From positions 858,485 to 922,484 of the forward strand of contig JAJGOT010000347.1 of NCBI GenBank assembly GCA_022457155.1: a stretch of 64,000 bases of DNA, in the 5' to 3' direction. The position numbers and the translations under genes are program-made. Below the pieces are notes generated by a model. The model searched no databases. It saw only the letters and a list, made by a program, of their open reading frames with translations, and was not told the DNA's origin. Each line of letters opens with the position of its first letter. Position 1 is the stretch's first letter. Positions 22,754 to 34,300 of this stretch are shown one piece after another. The DNA comes from Cladopsammia gracilis (taxonomy: Eukaryota > Cnidaria > Anthozoa > Scleractinia > Dendrophylliidae).

Positions 22754-24041
22754 AGGTTCAAATACTGTATTTTGAATTTGGCAGGAGGACGAATACTGTT
22801 TTACCCCAACAAACTAAAATGCGCTTGATAAAATATTAAATCATTCACTGCTATAAAGAAATTATCCTACACTCTTCTTAGCGTACACTGTATAAAGCCA
22901 AAGCTCAGTAACTTAAGCCCAATTTGAGAGGCTTACATTGTAAGGGGACGTTCAAGCTTAAGCTTAAGCTATATAAAAAGCTTCGTACTGACTGAAAAGA
23001 TTACAAAGTATAAATTTAGATTTGTACTCACATTTTAGCGTCCTGATTTTGACCGTCGTCTCACATATTAATCTCAACTGCTGATAAATGGCTCATTCTT
23101 GGATTAAACAGCGTCCAAACACACTGTAAAAAGTAAACGGTTGGTTGATACACCAAAGATGGCCGCCACAAATTCAAACAGCCTTTGTTTGTTCTCACGT
23201 GATATATGACGCTAAGTAGAGAGGACACTGGGAATGAAGTCACCCCGCGCGTGGATCTGTTGTTGATCTGATTATTTGCTTGAATTATTGGGTCTTTTCG
23301 AGTGAAAAAGTGCAGGATTCCATGATGAGAGGCCCCTCATAAAACACGTATAAGGTATGACTTTAATACGTCAATTTAATCTTAAGAAGAGTCATCTTTC
23401 ATGTATACTTTGAGCTTAATATTTTCTTTGCGGGACGTTCCATAAAATGTGTGCTCTGACATGCGATCGCATCGCCTACCTACCCTAAACACACGTTTTA
23501 TACGGCAAAATATAGAATACAACATAAGCTGGGGCCACTAAGCTATTTGCATCTCGCCGAATAATAACAACATCTTGTTATGTTATGCATAAGCTTTGAT
23601 CTACAAACGCGTTTGAAGATGTCATTTAATCGAGGAATTACCTTTTATACCGGCCAAGGTTTCATTTTGTTACGGCGTCAATACTATTTCAAAAAATGAT
23701 TGTGTCGGGATAACGATTGTGGAATGAGTGGATGAGCCAAAAAAAGCGAACATCAAATGTATCTTGCCGTGCGATATCGCCTTGCATTCAAGTCCCGGCC
23801 CACAAGCCGACAATGGGCAACATGTGAGGTTGATGACTGACTTCGGCCTCCATACTTTCGTAGTGAAAGTAAGCTTATTTGACAATCACTCCTGTAGACT
23901 GAAGTCAAACTCAAACGTGTTTTCAGTAAATAGTGAATAGCGAATAGTGAATAGCTTCTTTTGAGCAAGCTTATTTCTGGTTTTCACACATTTCAGCCAA
24001 ATCCCGAGAATTCTCGGCAATAACCGAAAAGGTGTTAAATC
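22754..24041. other. no supported gene
   Basis: AT-rich sequence with scattered short frames on both strands. Nothing recognisable was found. Confidence 0.4.
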
Positions 24042-24100
24042 CTGCAACAACAACAACAACAACAATTTATTTAACAAGAAACAACAACAACAATGTATAC
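24042..24100. repeat. (CAA)n microsatellite, probable retroelement tail on the minus strand
   Basis: Repeated CAA triplets followed by TTTATTTAA and more CAACAA. On the minus strand this reads as a TTAAATAAATTG(TTG)n tail, common at the 3' end of non-LTR elements. Confidence 0.55.
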
Positions 24101-24349
24101 TTAGTATAATAAAGAAGAAAGAGTTGACTGATTTGTTTGCCCTGCAAATAGCTGGAAAGCTAATCGGGGCAGGGCAAAACAAGTACATGAAAAATACAAA
24201 TATCTACAAAATCAAAAACCTTATACTATTGAAAAGCCTTGCAGATTGCACATAATAATGAATAAAAACACAGAAGTTAAGTGATCTAATTGAATTAAGA
24301 CAAGGATTCTCTGACTATAGTAAGTGTATCTATGTACTTATACTGCTAG

Positions 24350-24495
24350 AGGTGATCTCGAAATTTCCCAAGAATTTCCGGGAAATTTCGGTCGCACCAA
24401 AACGGACAAAGATTTCTTTAGAAATCCTTAGAAATTCTGAGAATTATTGAGAATTTTGCTTTTCTCGAGAATTCTCAAAAATCATTTCGCACGGG
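24350..24495. repeat. GGAAATTTC/GAATTCTC repeat ending ATTTCGCACGG
   Basis: Same style of AAATCCTTAGAAATTCTGAG motifs as 6165-6510, in opposite orientation, abutting the next MITE. Confidence 0.5.
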
Positions 24496-24496
24496 C

Positions 24497-25491
24497 TGGG
24501 GCCGTATTCACGAAAGCATCCTAAGTCCACAGAGCCACCTAATTTTTTTCTCCTAAACTTGGCGGTAGGGTCGTACCTCTCATAAACCACTATTTTCATT
24601 GGCCGTTCTAAAACAGTACCTGCTATTGTTTATAGGGATAGGGGCATTGTTTAGGTCATTCATCCGTTATTTTGGTGAGCCAATAAAACAACTCGTTCAA
24701 AGGAGGTACGACTTGGGACCTCCTTAATTTTTTAGACATGTCTTAACTGGTATTCACGAAGACCTCCTAACTTAAGATACGTCTCAATTTTTCTCCTAAA
24801 CTTAGGAGGTCAAAACTGATCTCCTAACTTATTAAAACGTGTCTTAACGGGGGCTAAATTCGATTATTGACGAGTTTTACGTCGATTTTCAGCGTGGTTA
24901 TTGTGTATCACAATAGTTAACGATTAGATGAACATTTTAAAGCATTATATTGCTTTCCTAAGAAAAATTAAATATTTTCTATAGCAATGTCAAACGAGAC
25001 GGTTAGTTACATATTATGGGCCTTTGTATTATTAACGGGTTCCACATTTCTTTCTCATTGCAGAGTTATATTTCCGTTTTTCGTGAAAATAAGCCCTTGT
25101 ACAAGAAATATCGAAGTAGACCCTATTAAAATGATGATGGATTTGTTTGTAGCTTTCGCTACTAACCATGAACGAAGATATTATCAGTAAATTCGACACA
25201 ACACAACAATTTACACAATACAAAATTTTCATTCATGTCATTTTCATAACTTATTATTCATAAGAGCTCGCTATATAAACTATTTCTGATTGGTTTACTT
25301 TTACTAATCGATAACTGCCCGCGACAATTAAACTCAGGAGACTGCTAAGTTACGCTTACCTTAGGATGGTCATAAGATATCGTTCGTGAATAGCACTCAG
25401 GACATATCTTTAGAAAACTCCGGCCTAAATTTTCTCAAAACTTATGTCTTAAGATGTATGTTAGGTAGGATTTCGTGAATACGGCCCCTGG
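24497..25491. mobile_element. MITE with GGGGCCGTATTCACGAAA ends
   Basis: Left GGGGCCGTATTCACGAAAGC and right TTTCGTGAATACGGCCCC are inverted; CCTAA/TTAGG blocks recur just inside each end, with a further internal TATTCACGAAGACCTCCTAA at 24751. Frames inside are not recognised. Confidence 0.8.
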
Positions 25492-25580
25492 TCCACGAAC
25501 TTCTACGTGCAACTTGCTGTCATGTTCGTTTAACCGTCGGACGCACAAGAGGGGGCGGGGGGGGGGGGGGTTTGTGACCC

Positions 25581-26020
25581 CCCGCCCTTAAGGTTTATCT
25601 CCGATATTTTCAAGACCATTTAAGATTAGCACATCCCGTTTTCAGTAGCTGTTCATTTATCCTTAAGATACATTTTGGTAAAGTTTGGCGACAACCGGTT
25701 GCTATGGTAACGAGATATGACGTCATAACTAACATGTGGTCAAGCCATTTTTGAAGAAAAATGCGTGTTTTTCACCTTTTTTCAGTGAAAAAATAATATA
25801 AAATGCTACCAAAAGCATCATAATGTTTAATTATATTTTATTTTGCAATTCTAGCAAACAATATTGCAATTTCCAGCTTTTCCCGATAAATTTGAATTTT
25901 TAGTAAAATCCAAGATGGCGGCCGTCTCGGCGGCCATTTTGGATGACGTCACGGAACCCCAGCAGGGTCACAACTCATAACATTTACCTTATCTTGTAGA
26001 GCACATCGCGGGTGATCTAT
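25581..26020. repeat. 430-bp dispersed repeat with CAAGATGGCGGCCG core, copy 1
   Basis: Nearly identical in reverse orientation to 33778-34215. Shared blocks: AAGTTTGGCGACAACCGGTTG, ATATGACGTCAT, CCAAGATGGCGGCCGTC and TTGGATGACGTCAC. A weaker match is at 55180-55390. Confidence 0.8.
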
Positions 26021-26274
26021 AAGATGTAAAATATTTCCGAAATATCGCAACATCGCAAAAACCCAAGGGGGGGGAGGGGGGGTGGCAACCTTCCCCCCCT
26101 TGTACCACGGTGGGGGTATAAGTTTGCGTGTATGTCCGAGGGTTAAATGTTATTGCTCCTTTGTCAGTTGGTTGTTATTGACATACCAATAGTCTGCAAA
26201 GGCGTATTTTGGGGGCAAACAAGCGCTGAGTTAAACCGCGGACTGAGTAAAGACAAAATATGTCACCACTCCCG

Positions 26275-26293
26275 CCCCCCCCCCCCCCCCCCC
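26275..26293 (+). repeat. poly-C tract
   Basis: Run of 19 C followed by A and more C. Overlapping frames with long Pro or Gly runs are artefacts of it. Confidence 0.9.
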
Positions 26294-26599
26294 ACCCCCC
26301 AAGCCCCCAACGTTTTGCAAAACCAGAATGACGACCAAACACTAAACAAATTTGAAAATTCAACACTCGCTCACCAAAAAGCGCCTGCATTGACGACTAA
26401 CATACAGAGCTGGACTGCATTGTTGACAGCGCTTTACGCTTCACTGCTTTACTTCTACTTCTGCGCATCTCCAGTCGGGGAGGGGGAAAGGGGACGGTTA
26501 TATAATAAGCTATTATGTGCTGCTTTGAAGTGTATGGTTTTCAGGTAGTTTAGCCTGGATAGGGTATATCAATCAAGATTTTTATTTATACACGGTTAA

Positions 26600-28222
26600 A
26601 AATATCAGTATTTACAATACAAAAAAGCAATTCACTGTTTTATATATTTGCCGTGTGAGAGGGTATAGAAAACAGGTAGGTTTTAAATTTCGTATCATTT
26701 ATCAGTGATATGAATAAAGAGTTTCTGAAAAAATAGCGAGTTTGTCATAGGGTAGGGATTTTTTTGGGTGTGTAGTTGTCTATAATAAGGTTGTGAAATG
26801 CAGCTGAACGTGGTCTGGTATAGGGTAAAGGTTTCACAGTTCCAGCGGCACAGCCCCCCTCAAAAATATACAGAGAACCCCCGCCCCACCCCGGGGCCAG
26901 ACATAACATACGGTTGTTAGGCCTGATGCAAAGTCCAGGTGTTTTTCCTCGAAATTGAAACCTTACGTGGGAAGTCCAGTTATAACGTTCCACGATGCGT
27001 TCGTTGCAGTAAATCATGATTTCATGGTTCGTTGTCATTACTAGGCGAAAGCGGCCCTGGGTGAAGCAAACACGCGACGCGTGTGTTCTCGTAAGTTGGC
27101 CTGAATAAATAAAGCATAATTTAAAACACCTCCCTCCTCCCGCATATGAGCATTCAGAACACATGAGGACAATCATTCACTGTTAATTGCTGTTTTAAAA
27201 ATAACTAGCTGTTTAAAATATGTGTGCAACGAAATTAAGTTAGTCTGATTTGGTTATTTTTTTCTGGTTCAATAGATTATTTTCCTAAAATGTGGAGTTG
27301 AAATGTTAGTAAATTGAACATGGTGATAAAATCGTGAAAGATAGGTCGGGCGAAATGAGAAACCAGGTAACCAGTCGTTTTCTCGCTTATTCAAGGTTTA
27401 AGGCAAACTTCTTCAGTGACGTTTTATTTTAATCCTGTATAACTATAGCCTTACTTAATACATTGTTAGATTTGTGTTATTTTTATTTCTATTTTAGGCC
27501 TGGCTTGATTGCATCTTTCGTTGTTTCTAAGTATGTCACTAAAGTACTAATACAAAATCTTAAACGGTCCATTTGTCTTCTTTTTGATCCTCGAATGATC
27601 CGGGAATGTTCTCGTCTTTATACATTGCCTAACGAAAAAGTGTTGTAGAAGATCAAATTATTTTAATAGTTTCCAAATATTATGTGTTTTTTTTTAGTTA
27701 AAGCAAGTATAGAATTTTGAAAAGGGACAAACAGAAGATGCGAGGCCATGAAAATTACATGTAAAATCCCCCCGACCAGTTCCCTCTTCCCCTCACTTCG
27801 GTCTATAACAGAATTGATAGTTTATAACATGGTTAAAGGGAGTGTTTTCTAAAGAAACTAATCATTCCACATGAACCTGCTCAAATGTTAGCTACTGCAT
27901 AAAACGTCTGCTGTTGAGTCTCTCTACGGTGACCAAGTTACTTTACCAACTAAGTGTGATAAAACAAAATCAGTTTCCGCATTACATGGTTACCCACGAA
28001 AGGAAAAGAGAAAACCAAAGAGTCTCTGGATGAAATCCTAAAGTGTGTGACCATTCAGCTGAAAGTTAATATGCAGTACTCTCTTTTGATAGTACTGCTT
28101 GTTTGTCAGCATTTTACAATAAAATATGGCATTTTTTCATTCTGGCACACTGTGGAGTGTAGTTGTGACCATCGCCTAAAAAAAAAAACAAATTTGTGGT
28201 TTCCCCATCCAGTCCTACGTAC
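26600..28222. other. region downstream of the last recognised exon; no convincing terminal exon
   Basis: A 143-codon minus-strand frame at 26745-27176 has a possible acceptor (TATTTATTCAG at 27101-27111) that would join exon 30 in phase, but its protein shows no known module and its 3' half looks like a dispersed repeat with C/G-rich runs. No other exon recognised. Confidence 0.4.
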
Positions 28223-28393
28223 CTCTCTCGATGAAACAATTTTTTCTTGCACGGCCCCCTGGGCCACGAGTTGTTTCTCCTTCGCGGCATGGTTTGCAGT
28301 TTCTCTTTCCCTCCTCGTCTTGATATGTGCCTTGAGGACATGGGGTACAGGTAGACGATTTTTGCTGGTGGAATGTTCCAACGGGGCAAGCAA
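28223..28393 (-). CDS. exon 30: GCC2/GCC3 repeat 4, last recognised exon
   Basis: 57 codons, phase 1-1, translated by hand: [59 protein letters not shown] donor follows, so splicing to another exon is expected. If the intron were retained, a TAG stop would follow after two codons. No convincing downstream exon was found down to position 1. Confidence 0.85.
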
Positions 28394-31300
28394 CTGTGAA
28401 AGATCAAAACAAGATTTTATTGACTTTTGTTCGATAACTGAAACAACTTTCTAAAGGCGCGGTAACACGGCTAACTCATGTTGTTTTAATGCGAGCGGGT
28501 GAACAATTTGTATAGAAAGGATGCACAGACACTTCTTTTCCAACAACAATCCATATCATAGATACCCTAATCAATTCGATACCTTTATGAGTTTAAAGTC
28601 CAAATAACAATAATGTTATGTTGACATCCATCGATCAAGCTGGATAGTTGGTGAGGTTGATTTTTCACTTTGAGGTTAATTCTCAAACTGATTAATTAAC
28701 AATGATTCATCACGTTTGAACAAAGCAAATCATAAGCGTGACAATGGTTTGGAAACCCGATCTTAATTAGCATATAATTGGCATAATTAGCATATAATGT
28801 CCCCAGCCCCGATAACACTGAATAAAGACCATCAATAATTCATCAAGTTTGAACAAAGGAAATCATAAGCTTGACCATGGTTTGGAAAATGTTAATTAGC
28901 ATCAATTTTAGCAATTTAATTCTTTCATTTTCTCGGTATTTAATGTTCAGGTTGAGAAGCTATATCAAATACTCGAAAGAGTGTTTCATCCGGCATCTAA
29001 ACTCGTCGTTTTTTCAACCCACCTCTTGGTGTTTGGAGATCCTGATGACACAAATAGCCCCTAAAAAATATCATTAAGACAAAAATTTGAAAAAGCTGCT
29101 ACTAACCACATTCCATCCGATCAATGCTGCTCACAAAACCAGGATAACACGTTATGTCGGATGAGACGTGTTCAAAGGAAGACCTGTCAGCAGTGCTGTT
29201 AACTCCATGTAAGCTGATCCTGAACTGTCCTGTGGAAACTACATACTGCATTTGAAACAGTACAGCTTCACTTTTCTCTTCAATATCATCTGCCAATGAT
29301 GGTGGATCAACTCCTTTGACTTTCAGTGAGAAAAGAACCTTCTTTGCATCGGTTACTGTGCGTCTCTTTTCCTGATTAGTGTTCCAACCACATCCGGGAA
29401 CTGTGACTTCTATCATTTTGCAGGAGTTGGAGTTTTGGCATCCCGGGATTGTCGAAAGAGTCTCGCTGACCTCTCGATTGAAGGCGGAGCGAAAGTTATT
29501 ATAAGTTTGGCTGGTTTCACATGGAATATCACGAAATGACACCGTTAAGCGATGTTCTATTTTCTTCGGCTCTATCTTTCCTGAAATTGAAATGTTTTAC
29601 CAATTAAGGAAACTAAAACTTGCTGGTATAGCTATTAATCGATTATGATAAAGTTAAATTACAAGGCAAGTTAGACAAGACCTAATTTATAACAATGGAA
29701 AGAACACATACTTGAGCAAGCAGGAACATTAACGTCTGCCATGCCATTCCATCTCCATTCAGTATCAGGACCACAGCTAAATGTTGTTATTGCCCTGGTA
29801 TCACGAGAGAAACCTTCGTTGCATGTCATAGTGCACAGCTTCCTGCCAGAAAACTCTTCGCAAAATTTTCTTCCATTTAAAGGTTCTGGCAGCCTTGAAC
29901 ACTCTGTAGAATTCAACATTAAGTAATAAAAGGTGAGGAAAAACGTATGCCTCTTGAAAATATCGCAAGTCTCGATACGTAGACCAGACAAAAAAGTTAC
30001 TAGTTGACCATATCAGAGGGTTAAGATTGACAGGTGGGTTGTCAAATTCATGGAAAGGTTCACTTCACGTTTTACATGTTTCGTGAAGTACCTACAATGC
30101 TCGACAGGTTAGGAAGACCCATGCTTTTCCTGGTCAAAGGAACATCTCCTCTGAAAACGATTCACTTGGTGGATCGGTGGGGCCGTTTATAGAATTGTTG
30201 TGACCACAGCATTTCAGTATAGGTGTTGGAAACATCTAAAACAGGTGATATTTATCAGTGTCTCCAATTGAATAACCAGATATGCAGTTGTGTCTTACAT
30301 GTTCATTGCTCCCACACAGCCTTTCGTTAAATTTCCCGAGGAGTTCTCAGGGACGCATTTATACTTATAAATATTTATACTTATACACATGGTTGTGTGA
30401 CAATTTGAAGTAAAGTTCCTTACCTTAGGACAAACATGGATATTAAAGACCTTAAGATCGAGGTTTTTCGGAATTTCCCGCGAACCGCGAACGTCAAGAA
30501 GTTACGTGACTAGTGCCTTGCCGTCAGGTTTTTGCGGTTTGAGGTTCACGTTTGTACGGCTAGACCACACTCGAGAGTGGAATGATATACCGCAAGGTTT
30601 TCGCCCCCAAAAACATCACAATTCCACGTTTGAGGGGAAATAGTACTTTTTAGAACTCTTTCGCTTATTAATTATCGAATTCTTTTTCATAGAAACGTAA
30701 TTTTGAAGACGAATTCTCAGTTAAAAAAGAAGTGAACGAATAAATGGAAATAAACATGGCAGCCGGCTATTTGTTGTTGGAACTGTTTTGCCAGTGGGAT
30801 TACTTTGTCATTAAACTACCATAAATAAAGTAAAACAAAAGCCAGTTTCTGATGATATGTGAATGCATGAATGTGTATGCATGAATGTATACTTTGTTTC
30901 CTAGATGGCTCCGGTAATAGGCATAGGTAAAAAGTAACCCTCATTCATAAGCCCAGATTTTGTTGATGCAGTGAACTCCGAACTGTAAACTGCTGACCGA
31001 CGTTTGTGGTTTGCGGTTTAACCCTATTCAACCTGGGCTTTTTTGAGTTCCTGAGGCTGGGGGGGGGGGCATTGTCCCTCTCGTAAGTTCAAGAACATTA
31101 AGGCTATGGCAATGAATTCTAGAGGGTACATAGTACGTCCAAAATTGTCTCCTTTGTGGTCCGTACAATGGAACGATGACGTCATATGACGTAGTTATTA
31201 AGTAATTAGTTATAGGGCCGCCATCTTGGATCCGCCATCTTGGATCGCCATCTTGGATTTCTGACTTTTTTAAAACCTCTTAAAAACCGTCCAAATTGAC

Positions 31301-34300
31301 TCAAAATTAATCAAGACCAATAAATAAATGCTAAATGACGTAAAAATATAAGTTATACCAATAAACATTGTTTTTCTTCATTCAAAGGTACAAATATCAA
31401 ATTTCAAAAAAACATGTTGTAAAAATATTGTTGTCATGGAGACATCAAGTCACGTGATCAATAAATTGTCATATGAAATTGTTGCCAGGTAAAGTTTTGG
31501 CAAAGTCACATATTATGCATGTTGAAAGTTAGCGCGGGCACTTTATGCCCCTCCCCCCCCCTCCCCCACCCCCCAGGCTGAATAGGGTTAATGGAAAATC
31601 TCTCAATCTTAAGGTCTCTATTGAGAATAGGACTCTGACCACAGAGCTTTGGAAAGAAAGTCAGACGCATTGACCACTAATCCATGGCAACTACACAAGT
31701 GGCTCACACTGATGCGTTTTTCTGCACTGGCAACATCAGTCTTCTAGCTATATAGAAACACTCTTGCCCGCAACCATTATGCTGAAATGCTAACACATCA
31801 TAGGTTACCTTGTCAGTTTTTGCCCGATTAGGTTTACACATACCCATTAATAGGCCATTGTGCAGCTACCTTACCTAAATACCTTAAACGCCAGCTGGTT
31901 TAGTAAAAACATCGGCCGCCCCATCCTAACTCTTAATTACCCCGATTACACAGATAGCCCTTCTAAAAATATCTAGAGACACACGCAGACTGATGGCTTC
32001 ACGAGAAAAATATATATTACCTCCTTCGAATTTCTCGTTAATCTTCTTTTCGCAGTTGGTTCCCCAATAGCCTTTGTCACAGATGCAGTCATAACGGTTT
32101 ACACCATCTACACATCTTCCATTGATACACGGACTCAAGCTGCACTCATCGATGTTCATGTTGCAGTGAGGTCCTGAAAACCCGGGTTGACAGTTGCAGT
32201 AGTAGAACCCGTGACGAGATTCACAACCAAGGAAATGGGAACAGTTTGTAGTACACATGGGTAAAGCTGAAAAAAGAATGCAGCGACAGCAGTTTTAATA
32301 CATTTAAAGTAATCCATAGTTTGCCACTGATATTTTCTCAATTCTTCAAGACTTAAAACGCACCCCAGGAAGCCTTACGCTTAATTCTGGTACCACCGTA
32401 AGTCTGTATGTCGTAACGTAACGTATGACAATTGGTCAAAGTAAAACAGAGGAAACTAAAAACTTAATCAGAGGAAAGCGTACCGTTGTACTTTCTTTCA
32501 TGAGTAGTACACTGATTTTGAGCAGGAAAGTTTATCTTAAGTAGAAAATGAATGTCAAACTATTCCATAACCAAATTTTAGTAAGTGAAAGTCTCACTCA
32601 TGCTTATGCTGTACTGAAATGTGAGTTATCCCTTCTGCCTGACCGTGTGTTTGCGACAAACGATAATTCCAATGTTTAATTCAAAATTAAACTAATTCTC
32701 TCATCGTCTGTCGCTCCCTAGCCTTTATTTCCTGATTACATACTATTTTAATTTGTGATCTGATTCCACTATGTATTCCATTTAAGATGAATGAGTTTTG
32801 AGGTTGCTCGTATTAGATTTCTCTGATGGGTTAACGCTACCCATCGTACTACCAGAAGTGTATGATAGATGTCAAGCGTAGTCTGTCGAACTAGTGACGT
32901 AATGGCTACGTCAATTATCAATCATGTAAGTTCGAACACGCCTCCTGAAAATTTTATACAAATATTTAGTGATGGGCTAACACATGTATGTGTGGCGGAT
33001 CTATTTTTAAATAAAATAAAGATACCTTTGCACTGCGTCATGAATCTCTTCTCCACTTTCCCTGTAAGTCCTTGGAGAAAATCGGTCCAAGCAAGAACAC
33101 TTCCGGCAATCGGCCAGGTGCAGTTGTGCGCAGCATTCCACATGTGATCAGGATTTGCTGCCACATTCCAGAGGTTTACTTGATGCAATGTGCCGGCAAA
33201 GGCTGTGGTTAGGGTAGATTTCTTATTTGCAGCGAGGTATCGCTGACCAAGGACAATCAATCCTCCTCCAGCAACATTACCACCTTTAAGCACGTTTGTC
33301 TCTTGTTTTATTTCCGGCCCGTCGATGTACACAGACGCATTTCCGGTTATTCCATTCCAAACCACTCCTAAGAAATGCCAGAGACCATCTGCTAATTCAA
33401 AATCAACTCTAACGACTTTATCTTTAATCGCCAGCTCAAGTTGAGATTCTTTAAATGAGAGTATTATTAAGTCTTGAGGTTTACTGGATACGCTGTAACT
33501 GAACAGTGTTCCTGAATTGGAGGCGGAATCTGCTTGGACAAACAATGCGATGGTGAAGGAATCCATGTCAGGAACAATTTCACCATCTGATAGAACAACC
33601 ATGTCTTTGGTGGTCAGCCGCTTAAATATGAGATCAAAGTTGCTACCAAGGACTGCAACACAAAGGTCTATGTTAGAATGTTACTAGCACGTTGAAAAAC
33701 CTTAAGAGGTGTTCTGTGACACTGAAAAGCTTACGTTTAATTCAGAATGCGTATTTGATCGAGTTCAAATGTTAACCCATCTAATAGATAGCCCGCGACG
33801 TGCTCTACAAGATGAGGTAAATATTATGGGTTGTGACGCTGCTGGGGTCCGTGACGTCATCCAAAATGGCCGCCAAGACGGCCGCCATCTTGGATTTTAC
33901 TAAAAATTCAAATTTATCGGGAAAATGTGGAAATTGCAAATATTGTTTGCTAGAGTTGCAAAATAACATACAATTAAACATTTTGATGCTTTTGGTAGCA
34001 TTTTATTTTTTTTCACAGAGAAAAGGTGAAAAACACGCATTTTTATTGAAAAATGACTTGACCACATGTTACCTATGACGTCATATCTCATTATCATAGC
34101 AACCGGTTGTCGCCAAACTTTACCAAAATTTGTTGTAAGGATAATTGACAGCTACTGAAAATGGCAGGTGCTAAACGTAAATGGTCTTGAAAATATCGGA
34201 GAGAAATCTTAAGGGAGGGAGGAGTGGCAACCACCCTCCCCCCCCCCCTCCCCGGTCAATTCGATTTTGTAATGTGTCGATCATCGGATGGCTATAAGTG

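Noticed and set aside
26147..26548. 133-codon plus-strand frame starting MLLLLCQLVVIDIP
   Set aside because: It runs through a 19-C tract giving a proline run and has no known domain or conserved splice context.
26745..27176. 143-codon minus-strand frame as the terminal exon of the SVEP1-like gene
   Set aside because: An acceptor at 27101-27111 fits in phase, but the protein has no module, its 3' half contains G/C-run sequence typical of a dispersed repeat, and the continuation RVCFTQGRFRL... has no recognisable fold. Kept only as a candidate.
29671..29991. Start codon at 29991 as a separate small sushi-protein gene
   Set aside because: The upstream part is intron sequence; a good acceptor at 29904-29906 and phase 1 joins make it exon 28 of the large gene.
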